A DNA stretch of 64,000 nt from Bacteroidaceae bacterium (lineage in GTDB: Bacteria > Bacteroidota > Bacteroidia > Bacteroidales > Bacteroidaceae), in contig JAFYRW010000048.1 of assembly GCA_017546785.1 (NCBI GenBank), positions 1-64,000 on the forward strand, in the 5' to 3' direction. Numbering within the stretch: the stretch's first letter is position 1; every line of letters starts with the position of its first letter. A program made the translations under genes and the position numbers. Below the pieces are notes generated by a model. That model did not search any database. It saw nothing but the letters and a program-made list of their open reading frames with translations, and was not told where the DNA came from. This document shows, piece after piece, positions 46,794-56,000 of this stretch.

Positions 46794-47548
46794 AAGTTCA
46801 AATCTTCCAGTACAATGGAAGTCCTGTTTCTTTTGAGAAAGGAGACAGTGTAATGGTCAATGCGACCGAAATGGCAAAAGCGTTTGACAAAACCACAAAA
46901 GATTGGTTACGCACAAAGTCAGCAGAAGAGTTTATAACCTCATTATCAGCCGTTAGGCAGATTTGCCCATCGGCTCTTGTTCAAGTAGTTAAGGGCGGTA
47001 ACGGAGAGCAAGGCACTTGGATGCACGAAGATGTTGCCCTTGAATTTGCCCGTTGGCTCTCTCCTGCATTCTCCATCTGGTGCAACGACCACATCAAAGA
47101 ACTCCTCACCACCGGTGTAACCACCGCCTCCGACGACGATGCCGCCATAGCCCACGCAATGGACATCCTACAAAAGCGTTTGGAGCAAGCCAAAGCCGAG
47201 AAACAGTTACTCGAAGCCAAGGCCCAAGAGCAAGAGCGCGTCATCAAGGAGCAGGCCCCACAGGTAGAGTACTATCAAAAAGTCCTCAACAGCGAAAGCA
47301 CCTACACCGTCACCCAAATAGCCAAAGAGTTCGGCTGGGGACCACAGACCCTCAACCGCAAGCTCAAGGAACTCGGCGTACAGTACAAGCAGAACGACCA
47401 ATGGATACTCAAAGCCAAGTACCAGAACAAAGGCTACACCGACACCATCACGCGCGAGCACAAAGACCACCTCGGCCGTCAGCGCACCTCCCTACAAACC
47501 GTATGGCGCGAGTCCGGACGCCAATTCATACACTCACTATTCGATTAA
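46781..47548 (+). CDS. KilA-N / KilAC antirepressor
   Basis: 255 residues. KilA-N domain at about 8-105 (VMVNATEMAKAFDKTTKDWL; WMHEDVALEFARWLSPAFSI), coiled linker at 125-160, KilAC domain at 170-255 (YTVTQIAKEFGWGPQTLNRKL). A DNA-binding phage regulator of the Ant type, different at its N-terminus from the Bro-N protein at 23037 but with a related C-terminus. Leader control as described. Confidence 0.88.
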   Translation: MLNNQVQIFQYNGSPVSFEKGDSVMVNATEMAKAFDKTTKDWLRTKSAEEFITSLSAVRQICPSALVQVVKGGNGEQGTWMHEDVALEFARWLSPAFSIWCNDHIKELLTTGVTTASDDDAAIAHAMDILQKRLEQAKAEKQLLEAKAQEQERVIKEQAPQVEYYQKVLNSESTYTVTQIAKEFGWGPQTLNRKLKELGVQYKQNDQWILKAKYQNKGYTDTITREHKDHLGRQRTSLQTVWRESGRQFIHSLFD

Positions 47549-47581
47549 ACGACACTCAACAAATCAAAAAATCAAACTACT

Positions 47582-47791
47582 ATGGATACAAAACAAAAAG
47601 AAACAATACAGAACGTCAAGGACATCGCCAACAGCATCAAGGAGAGCGAACTCCTCTGCACCACATCAAACATACTCTTCTGTTACGAGAACAATCGTCT
47701 CGACGACGAAGACCTCTACCGTCTCTCGCGCGACATTCTCTCCCTCGTCAGCGATGTAATCATCCTCCGCGACGAAATCAACCGAGTTTAG
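47582..47791 (+). CDS. Small helical protein (69 aa)
   Basis: QNVKDIANSIKESELLCTTS and DEDLYRLSRDILSLVSDVII form helices. Co-transcribed with the KilA-N gene (33-bp gap) and followed by a terminator. Function unknown; perhaps a partner or modulator. Confidence 0.6.
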   Translation: MDTKQKETIQNVKDIANSIKESELLCTTSNILFCYENNRLDDEDLYRLSRDILSLVSDVIILRDEINRV

Positions 47792-47805
47792 CATAGGTAT
47801 AACAA

Positions 47806-47840
47806 AAGGGGCAGCCACATCGGTTGCCCCTTCACTTTTA
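47806..47840 (+). terminator. Intrinsic terminator ending antirepressor unit 2
   Basis: AAGGGGCA (47806-47813) pairs with TGCCCCTT (47825-47832), followed by CACTTTTATTTT. Confidence 0.85.
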
Positions 47841-47905
47841 TTTTAAACCCATTCCAAATAACAAATAAATACTGAAATAACATTTCAATATCTTAAGAAT
47901 ATACC

Positions 47906-47913
47906 TATATTTG
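47906..47913 (+). promoter_or_regulatory. Promoter of C4-like locus 3
   Basis: TATATTTG followed by CAATG. The -33 region (TTTC at 47883-47886) is a weaker match with a 19-bp spacer. Predicted start about 47918-47920. Confidence 0.65.
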
Positions 47914-47918
47914 CAATG

Positions 47919-48002
47919 AATTTACAAGTAAACGCTGCACCTCCTTTCGCGCAGCACCCTCTCGAGAGAATAAACCCAGTGGTAGGACACTGGGTTTTGT
48001 TT
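47919..48002 (+). ncRNA. Short terminated leader RNA, C4-like, locus 3
   Basis: About 83 nt ending in a 9-bp hairpin (47973-47981 with 47988-47996) plus T-rich tail. It carries three segments complementary to the downstream mRNA: 47917-47929 with 48074-48086 (13 bp, early codons; the first base or two may precede the start), 47938-47946 with the Shine-Dalgarno 48050-48058 (9 bp), and 47979-47990, the terminator loop and flanks, with 48216-48227 in the 3' terminator loop (12 bp). The first two are collinear and would span the start codon. Confidence 0.65.
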
Positions 48003-48049
48003 TGCATTCCTACGGCAAAACAACCAACAGACCGCAAGGTCAAAAAAGG

Positions 48050-48058
48050 AAGGAGGTG
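48050..48058 (+). promoter_or_regulatory. Very strong Shine-Dalgarno of the 43-aa gene
   Basis: AAGGAGGTG, 9 nt before ATG 48068; unusually complete for Bacteroidales. It is the target of the C4-like segment CACCTCCTT (47938-47946). Confidence 0.75.
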
Positions 48059-48067
48059 TAATGTGCG

Positions 48068-48199
48068 ATGGAAACTTGTAAATTCATAAATGGACAACTA
48101 TGCAAAGTTATTTTTGCTAAGTATATCCGCAAAGGCGGTAAAATCATTTATCCCAAAAACGGCAGAGCCTTTAGGTTCTATGTTCCCGTAGCGGACTAA
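48068..48199 (+). CDS. 43-residue basic protein under antisense control
   Basis: METCKFINGQLCKVIFAKYI, followed by RKGGKIIYPKNGRAFRFYVP and VAD. Basic and beta-like, with no membrane helix, so not a typical type I toxin. Strong ribosome-binding site; its start region is complementary to the preceding short RNA. By analogy with the other two loci it may act on the lysis-lysogeny switch or on a host target. No family recognised. Confidence 0.6.
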   Translation: METCKFINGQLCKVIFAKYIRKGGKIIYPKNGRAFRFYVPVAD

Positions 48200-48207
48200 T
48201 CCATTAT

Positions 48208-48240
48208 GTGCGGACGTGTCCTACCACCTCCGCACTTTTC
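48208..48240 (+). terminator. Intrinsic terminator of locus 3
   Basis: GTGCGGA (48208-48214) pairs with TCCGCAC (48229-48235), then TTTTCTTTT. Its loop holds GTGTCCTACCAC (48216-48227), complementary to the loop of the first terminator of this locus. Confidence 0.85.
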
Positions 48241-48242
48241 TT

Positions 48243-49088
48243 TTACCTCAACTTGTTCACCGCAAACCCGGCATCAACCAGCAGTTCTGCCACAGAAACC
48301 CATCCCTCAATGTTACCCGCAAAAGCAATAGCAAAATACTTATACTGCTTACTCCTGCTCATCGACGTCACAAGATCCCTTCTCACCACATCCGTAGGCT
48401 CATTACCATTCATTGACGGATACTCCTTGCCCGTAATACACACAAACTCAGCCCCATCATTCGAGCCCAGCACATAAAAGTTGAAATGCCCTTTAAAGGT
48501 ACATCTAAGCGCCGCCTGTCGCAACCTTTTATAATCATTCGTACCCGCTTTCACAGGTCTTGTAATAGCCACCACAGGCCCACTATTTACACCCTCAGCG
48601 AAGGTATATCTCCAATAGTCGCCATACACAATCAGTTCCTTGCCACCCAACACCGCATATTCGAGTTTCACATCCCTCACATACCAGCTCTGCGACTCCA
48701 ACGAATACACATAGCTATAAGCATAGTCGGGGTTAAATAGAAACACCTCTTTATATAAGTAATCATATCCCAGTCGCGCATTCTTCAGGTAATCCCTAAA
48801 CCTCACCGGTTTAACAGGCGGTATTCCCGCCCTTCCGAAAATATGTTCATAAATAGGACAGTCCGACATCAGCGGTCGTTCCCCATCGAGCGCAGTCGAT
48901 AGCTCTACCACCTGTCCGCCACTTATCGCCATCACACCGGCATCAGTAGTAAACACCACACCGCCCGACACCGGGCACACCCCACCATTGCATATCTCAC
49001 GTGCAAAGGGAGCCTGCGACACATACGCCCCTCTTCCCGAGGTATCTACTCCCATAGCCCATATACCATCAGTCGTAAATACAAACAA
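48243..49088 (-). pseudogene. C-terminal fragment of the frameshifted tail protein
   Basis: About 281 codons whose only upstream start is TTG (49086-49088). The sequence FVFTTDGIWAMGVDTSGRGA continues the end of the upstream gene if one base is restored near 49094-49099, giving SYPLFVFTTDG. C-terminal part is beta-rich (VCPVSGGVVFTTDAGVMAIS; SWYVRDVKLEYAVLGG). Probably the C-terminal domain of a virion tail or stabilisation protein. Confidence 0.65.
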
Positions 49089-51097
49089 CGGATACTGTCA
49101 AACTGTCCTGTTGATACAGCCTCCGCATTGCTCGCCATACCTACAATCTCACCCTCAAACTTATACGTCTGCGCCGTCGGGAAATAGAAAGGATTATCTA
49201 CTGCCGATACACGCAAAACATAATCTGTACCCTTATCCACCACAGTCGTAATATCCACCGAGAAATCCTTAACCCCTTTTGAGCCATCCTCATACGTTTC
49301 CCACTCCACATCAGCATCATAGAATTCCGTTATTCCGGTCTCTATTTTCTCAAACTCAGTATAAGGAACCCCATCCACAGGATTAGTTCTGTTGCTCTGT
49401 ACCCTTATAGTGAACACATCACCCTCCTGTGGCGTACCTTGAATATCCACAAGAGCGGTATTAAAAGCGTCCCAATATTCGTCAAATCTCTGCCATCTCC
49501 ACGTCAGCCCCGTACCTTCCCCCGCAGTCCTGTAAACAACAGTGTACGAAGCATTCGTCGCCCCTATAGAAGATATCATATCCGCCTTGCTAATAATCTC
49601 TACACCGTAGCTTAACGAATGCGTTATGGTAACATCATAAATGTTGGCATACAGAGCATACAAGAAATACGCCATATCCTTATATGTATGTTTCACCAAA
49701 TCAAAAGATTTTCTATATAGCGCAGACCTCGTGAAACCGTTCCTATTCGACTCTTTCTTATGCACATACACATCCATCTTGTTAGCCCTCGAATCCGGGT
49801 ACGTCAGTAACGCCGATATATTAGGAGCACTATACTGCTCAAATCCGCTGCTTAGCGTCTGTGACACTTTTACCACTCCATTCTCCGTCATCAAGTGAGT
49901 AACCGTAATAACCTTCTTAACATCAGTACCACTATTATTGCAATTAAAATACGAGATACCGGCATAGCCCCTATTCAGCAGTTTGCTCACGTTCGCAACG
50001 TGCAATCTCGAATTATACACCATCGACTTCTCCGCGAACAATTTATGCGCATTATTATAGTCAGTCAGCACCTCTTGCGTTGCAAGGAACGAGGGAGAAG
50101 TCTCCTTCACCTCTCTTATTATATTACCCTCCAAGTCATATTCAGCAATTAAAAAAAACGAGCTATTCAGCATATCATCAGCAATCTCTTTATGCTCTTT
50201 GAGTGTATAATACTCAAATTTTCTTTCGCCCGTCCCTATCTCGCTAACCTTCTTCACAGGCAACGAACCGCTCGTAAACACACACACCCCCACAACAATA
50301 TTCTCCCATTCCGTCAAGTCGTACGGAGCCAATTTAATAGTCGGAATAAACCCCATCACCGAAGCATTATATTCGCTCATAGTATCAACGCTTTTGGCAT
50401 ACCAAGCGAAATTTCCCAATCCCCCTTGTGCATCATTAGTGTTATCCGCGCTCCCGAAGTCATTAGCATAATATATAGGCGAATACGAAGCATACGACCC
50501 ATCAAAAAGTTTAAGAGCTACTCTAAATTCAGCTCTATCCACATAAGCCGCACTTTTGTATATCTCGCTAAGACACTCATTAAGGTATCCCATCGCAACC
50601 ACTCTGTTATAGAGATCATACTTTCCCGCATTGCTCGCATTTATGGCATTTACATAATACTTGTCAGGCGCAGTCGAAACAGCCTTTCTAACCCTCTTCA
50701 ACGTCATCTTCATCTCCGGCACCTCTGGTATCTCCCCCAAGAACACATACTCCTCGTTCCTATATATAGAATACAGCACATTATCCTCGGTGTACATTAC
50801 CACAATATTACCCATCACCTCAAAGTCCTTCACCGCGAAGCCATTGTTAATATACGTCTCCGTTCCCGCCACACGCAGTGCGCCATCAGCGCGTAGCTCC
50901 AGCAGTCTCTCCCCGTGCCACTTAGCCTTTTTCACTCCCCCCTGAATCTGCGTATTCTCTTTCGAGGGGTAGGCGGTTCGCACCAGCTCCCCGCCCCTAT
51001 TCCTCATATTAACAAGTATCGCCATCTCGCCATCTGCGGCCGCCCCATCATCAGGGACATTCGTCATACCCTTAAAAGATAAACTCATCTTTTCCAT
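49046..51097 (-). CDS. Tail/stabilisation protein, N-terminal 683 codons before a frameshift
   Basis: Starts MSLSFKGMTNVPDDGAAADG after MEK; continues with propeller-like beta repeats (GNIVVMYTEDNVLYSIYRNE). Position directly after the portal gene and beta-propeller-like composition suit a P22 gp10-like tail stabilisation protein. The last residues after TGQFDS are out of frame with the natural continuation in the next ORF. Full length would be about 945 residues. A true mutation, assembly error or programmed shift cannot be separated here. Confidence 0.65.
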   Translation of the reverse strand: MEKMSLSFKGMTNVPDDGAAADGEMAILVNMRNRGGELVRTAYPSKENTQIQGGVKKAKWHGERLLELRADGALRVAGTETYINNGFAVKDFEVMGNIVVMYTEDNVLYSIYRNEEYVFLGEIPEVPEMKMTLKRVRKAVSTAPDKYYVNAINASNAGKYDLYNRVVAMGYLNECLSEIYKSAAYVDRAEFRVALKLFDGSYASYSPIYYANDFGSADNTNDAQGGLGNFAWYAKSVDTMSEYNASVMGFIPTIKLAPYDLTEWENIVVGVCVFTSGSLPVKKVSEIGTGERKFEYYTLKEHKEIADDMLNSSFFLIAEYDLEGNIIREVKETSPSFLATQEVLTDYNNAHKLFAEKSMVYNSRLHVANVSKLLNRGYAGISYFNCNNSGTDVKKVITVTHLMTENGVVKVSQTLSSGFEQYSAPNISALLTYPDSRANKMDVYVHKKESNRNGFTRSALYRKSFDLVKHTYKDMAYFLYALYANIYDVTITHSLSYGVEIISKADMISSIGATNASYTVVYRTAGEGTGLTWRWQRFDEYWDAFNTALVDIQGTPQEGDVFTIRVQSNRTNPVDGVPYTEFEKIETGITEFYDADVEWETYEDGSKGVKDFSVDITTVVDKGTDYVLRVSAVDNPFYFPTAQTYKFEGEIVGMASNAEAVSTGQFDSIRCLYLRLMVYGLWE

Positions 51098-51100
51098 AAT

Positions 51101-53062
51101 TTACGCCTTTTGAATAATACCATCCATAGCCCCGGCATTGCTATTATCCATTGCCATAGCCATTTGTTCATTTCGCGGAGCATACTGCTGCATAGCCTGC
51201 ATCACCTCCTGCTGTGCCTGTTCATCACGTTTCACGCTCTCTAAGATTTTCGCAGCGAACGGATACGAGCTGTTCTCCAGTAGCGTATTCAGACGTATCG
51301 CCCCACTCTGGAACAACTGCATAAGGAAGTCGTTAGCCATCATCTGGTAAGCAGGCGTATTATTACCGTCAGTAATAGCAAGGTCAATTTCCGCATTCTT
51401 CACCTTCTCGGGGTTATACCGTTTCGCCTCCTCCGAGTAGTCCTTGCCCGCAATATTCAAGTACACATTATCATTATAGAACTGCTGTATCGTTTTCATA
51501 ACAATAACATCCCTTCTTCTCTTGAAGGCATTCATAGCCCCGAATAATCCTTTAAGGTTCAGCGACGAGTTCTGCGTCTGCATAGCATACAACGAACTCG
51601 GTGTACCCGCCTTAGGCGCCTGTCCCTGCATAGCTGAATTCACACCCGAAATTTCATTTATCAACTTCAGCTGCAAGTTCAGCAACTCATAATCTCCAGC
51701 TGTCGATGCCGCACCATTCAGTTGGTGCACCACATCCCTTACATTCACACCCTGCTTAGGCTTTACGAAGAGAACACCATTGTAACGCACATACTCATCT
51801 ACAATCTCCTCTCTCGTCATCGAATCAAAAGCATCTTCATTTATTATTAGCAGGCCCTTCGAGCTCGCACTTCTGATAAAGTCAATCATCATAGCAGTAC
51901 GGTTAATACTCCTCTGCTGGTCAATGAACTGCTCCACGAAGTTATACAATCTACCTTTCACAAAGTGCAGCACCCCCAGCACAAAGTTGTGTCCCCCGTG
52001 CCAATAAGGGCTATCCCCTTTTGCCAAGCAATGTCCCCAAGGCGTCAGGTATCTATACACCCATTTTCTCTCCGTCGCCTCCTCATAGTCAATGTATAGA
52101 ATATCCTCCTCGTCCACACCATTAGCTCGTGCCTCCTCTCTTCTCAGTCTGTTAATCTCGTCGAGTCTGCCTTTCTCCTTTTTCTCCACATAACCATATT
52201 CACCTTTCAGATTATCGTGGAAGAATATCGCCGGTCTGTTCTCCAGTCTCCAGCCAAGAATCACCCTGCACATATCCGGGTGCGTCGGAGTATAGAATCC
52301 CATATTCTTCAGCTTATCCCCGTTCAGCGCATACGAATCACGATAAATATACCCATTATTACCATATATACGTTTCAGTTCCTCCTCCGATACATATTTG
52401 CCAAAGTTCGCTATAACATCATCAATAGACATATCATAAATCTCGCCGATTCTGCTTATATCCCACGTGCGCACATCTTCGAACGACGTGTCAAAGAACA
52501 CCCTCGTTTGGTTCACCGGATACACCCACACATCATTTTTGTTCCCCTTTGCAGGATTCACGCCATACTCTATGCGTTGCACCATCAGTCCGCTCGTGCA
52601 CGCCGACTTAAGCGATGCCACGTCCACCTCAGTAATCTCGTTAAGGTCGTGCACATACTCAATAGCCACCGTCATCATCTCTCCTAATTTAGCCTCACGT
52701 TGGTCTCTCACAGCACATACAGGCTTCGTTGTTGCAGTTCTCAGCTGTCCCTCGATGTTATTCAATATCGGAGCAATCATATTATTCTTCAAAGGAACCT
52801 TACCCTGTTTCATAATCAGTTCCCTCTCCGTTATCACGTTACCCGTATCCGGGTCCTTAACCAAGTCCCCCCATTGGTCGTCCCACGCATACATCGTCGA
52901 ACGCCTATCCTTACGTCTCATCTCCTCCAGCGAGAACCAATCATTAGCAAACTGCTCCAGAGCCTGCAAATCCTCGTCATTCACAGTCAAACTCGTTTTC
53001 TTTTGGGCAACCGTATTCTTACGGTCGCCCTTTGCACGTTTCAAGAATTTATTCATATTCAT
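51101..53062 (-). CDS. Portal protein (P22-like)
   Basis: 653 residues. Typical portal segments: WDDQWGDLVKDPDTG, NNMIAPILNNIEGQLR, FVEQFIDQQRSINRTAMMID, and the long helical C-terminus ending in a Met/Gln/Asn-rich tail. P22-like portals form the dodecameric DNA entry ring and the tail docking site in short-tailed phages. No tape-measure or tail-tube gene was seen in the window, consistent with a podovirus-like virion. Overlaps the giant gene by 14 bp. Confidence 0.85.
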   Translation of the reverse strand: MNMNKFLKRAKGDRKNTVAQKKTSLTVNDEDLQALEQFANDWFSLEEMRRKDRRSTMYAWDDQWGDLVKDPDTGNVITERELIMKQGKVPLKNNMIAPILNNIEGQLRTATTKPVCAVRDQREAKLGEMMTVAIEYVHDLNEITEVDVASLKSACTSGLMVQRIEYGVNPAKGNKNDVWVYPVNQTRVFFDTSFEDVRTWDISRIGEIYDMSIDDVIANFGKYVSEEELKRIYGNNGYIYRDSYALNGDKLKNMGFYTPTHPDMCRVILGWRLENRPAIFFHDNLKGEYGYVEKKEKGRLDEINRLRREEARANGVDEEDILYIDYEEATERKWVYRYLTPWGHCLAKGDSPYWHGGHNFVLGVLHFVKGRLYNFVEQFIDQQRSINRTAMMIDFIRSASSKGLLIINEDAFDSMTREEIVDEYVRYNGVLFVKPKQGVNVRDVVHQLNGAASTAGDYELLNLQLKLINEISGVNSAMQGQAPKAGTPSSLYAMQTQNSSLNLKGLFGAMNAFKRRRDVIVMKTIQQFYNDNVYLNIAGKDYSEEAKRYNPEKVKNAEIDLAITDGNNTPAYQMMANDFLMQLFQSGAIRLNTLLENSSYPFAAKILESVKRDEQAQQEVMQAMQQYAPRNEQMAMAMDNSNAGAMDGIIQKA

Positions 53063-56000
53063 TTATCAGTTTTACAGCATCAGCCCTTAATTTACGAATT
53101 TCCATCATATATCTATCGCATTCGTCAGGATTATTCTCCATTCTTTTTTTTCTCTTGGAAATACCATCCTCGCAGCGTTTCAGCTTGCGCCATATCTCGA
53201 ACTCTTTCGAATACGCATTAGTATATTTAGACCTATTTTCACTCTGCTTAGCCCCATCTATAATAGGCTTGATAGACCTCTGGAACTCATTGATAATATT
53301 CACATCTCTCGCATCACCGTATGTCTCACGCACACCATATTCCGAATCATCTCTCTCTGTCAGCATCAGATATCCACTCATCGGATCATCGGCCAGAGTC
53401 TCCATTCTCGTCACCAATTCCCTCTTCATCGCATATATCCGTTTGTCTATCTCGTCCGAGAGAGTATAATCCTTCATATTACGTGCCGCATCTTTCTCCT
53501 CATACAGTTCCTTGAGTCTCTTCTGACCATCATTGAATATGTCTATTCTCAGCAGCTCACCCCTGTTCTCCATCTCTTGGAGTTTACTTAGGGCCTCTAC
53601 GTCACCATTCTTAATCAAGCCCTTCACCGTCTTCTCCGTGTCGTAGTCTCTTCCTACCACCTCAAAGAAATTCTGATAAGCCTTCTCCCAGTCGCGTCGT
53701 GTTCTCTCTCCCGGCTCCGCCTCATATTTCTCCAACGACTGATAGAAAGCATTCGCAATAGGCACATTCTTAAATTCCGCATACTCCTCATCGCCCCCAA
53801 TCCATTGCGCAGTCTTTATCAGCTCGTTAGCAGTAGAATACATACCACCCAGATAACTCTTCACAATATGCTCAATGCTCGATGGGGTAATGAATTCACC
53901 CAACTGTTCATCAAAGAAATTACGCTCATAGTCACCCGATAGAATATCCGATACCATCTGATACACCTTAGCAGTGCCCCTCTTACCTCTTAGTCTCTCC
54001 GGCAAATGCTTGTTGAAATCCGAAGCATTATGTATCCTGTTCCCCGCAAAATCCTTGTTCAACAAAATCTCAGGAAAGAATTTCATCGCGTCAGGAGACA
54101 AGTTCATCGCCAGCGCCTCACCTATATTATCTCCCGGTGCCCAGCCCTCCATAGGGTTCAACGGCAGAATCTGAGCAAACGAGTTAATAACATCAGCAGT
54201 AACATTATCATATTTCGAGTGTCCGTTGATGGCCGATGTTATCACCTCACCCAAAGAGTAAAGCACCCTTGCCTCGTGCGAGAGAGGAATCTTCACCACA
54301 CCATTGCTAAGAGGGATACACAAGTTCGCTCTGCGTGTAAAGTCCGACAAGTTATAATAATTATTCAGAGCCTCGTCATCGTCTCCACCCAACAAGTCAT
54401 ACACCACATTCCAAATTACAGGCAAAGCAGCACCCAGCGCCAGTTCTGTAGCCCACACCATCGCCATACGCTTAGGATATTTACGTGTAAGCTCAACACG
54501 TCTTACCAAGCTCTGCACCGCAGGATTCAGGAACATAAACAGCTTTCTCGCCTCCAGGTTACCGGCCGCTCCGCTACCCTTTCGGTTGAAGTTCACCGAA
54601 ACATTCTTCGCATCCACCACACTCTGTAGCACCGACAATCCATTCTTTCTCGACGTCATATATGCAGCGAATCGGCATACATTCTCCACACCCCTGTTCG
54701 CAAACTCAACAAGATTCTGCGCACTCTCCAGCGCACCCTTCGACATATCCAGCACACTCTTCGCCTTAATATTGTCATTTATCTTCTTCTCGTACTCCTG
54801 AATCGAAATCATTGCCGAATAACCCGTCTCACCGCCATTCTCAAGGAACTCCTTGAAATAACGATGCATCTCATTATTCATATCCAACTCATTCTTCTCA
54901 TACAAACGGAACATTCTATGAATCTCAGGCATTATATTCATCACATTGCCAGAGAATTTCTTAGCAACAGATACGCCATACTTAGCAAAGAAATACACCG
55001 TCGATTCCTGAATATCTCTCACACCATTCGTTACCACGAACTTAGGCGAATATCCTGTAACCATCTTAGCGCGGAATCTGTTAATCGCATCAGTCACATT
55101 GAAAAATTTATTCGTATCCTGCTCCATCAACAGGCCATTCATAGCCTGCGCCAATCGAGGCGATCCATTCACATACACCGTGTACTCACGTCCGTTACGC
55201 ATCACCGACACCGCGTGCTGGCTCTTATACCATTTATCCAGCGACTTATATTTCAGCTCCACGCCCTGGCGCTTTCTCGTTACCTCTCCTTTCTTCTCTC
55301 TCTCCTTACATCTCTCCTCAAAGGCCTTCACCTCGGCTGCAATCTGCTCATTAGACATAGCATCGTTGATATTCGGATATATAGGAGAATACTCATTGTT
55401 ATCCCCCTTCTCGTACCACGCCTCACCAACAGAGAGCAAGTTCGTCTTATATAGCAGAGCACAGTTCAGCAGACGCTGTTTCGCCAGGTTCTTATTACCG
55501 AATACAATCTCCGAGTTCGCAATATTAAGCATCGTTGCAAATATATTATCCGCCTCCGACCAACGGCCCTTCGCCCCTTTCTGTGCACTATTCAGCACCG
55601 ATTTCTGTTCACTCACATAGTCATACATCTCATCAGCCGTCGTCTCAGTGAATCCACGTAAAGGAACATAATACTGATACCTCTGCACATTAGCATCGAA
55701 CACCTCCTTGCTTATTCTACCACTCTCCAGCGCCTCATTCTGCGAGAAACCGTTAATATCGCCAATATGTTTCCATAGCGTTTTGGTGTCCTCCTCTCCC
55801 AGTTCAGCCTCCATCTTCGCTACATACGCGACAGCAGCCTTTCTCAGGTCCGCATATTTCACCTTCTTATCAGGAGCGAATATCGCAGTAAATCCAGAAT
55901 AGTCCTTTATCATCGCTCCGAACGACGCCGCCAGCGCATCAAGCTCATTCTGTTGCTCTATCCAGCTCTTTCCATTAGTAAGTATAGCACCCTTACGCTT

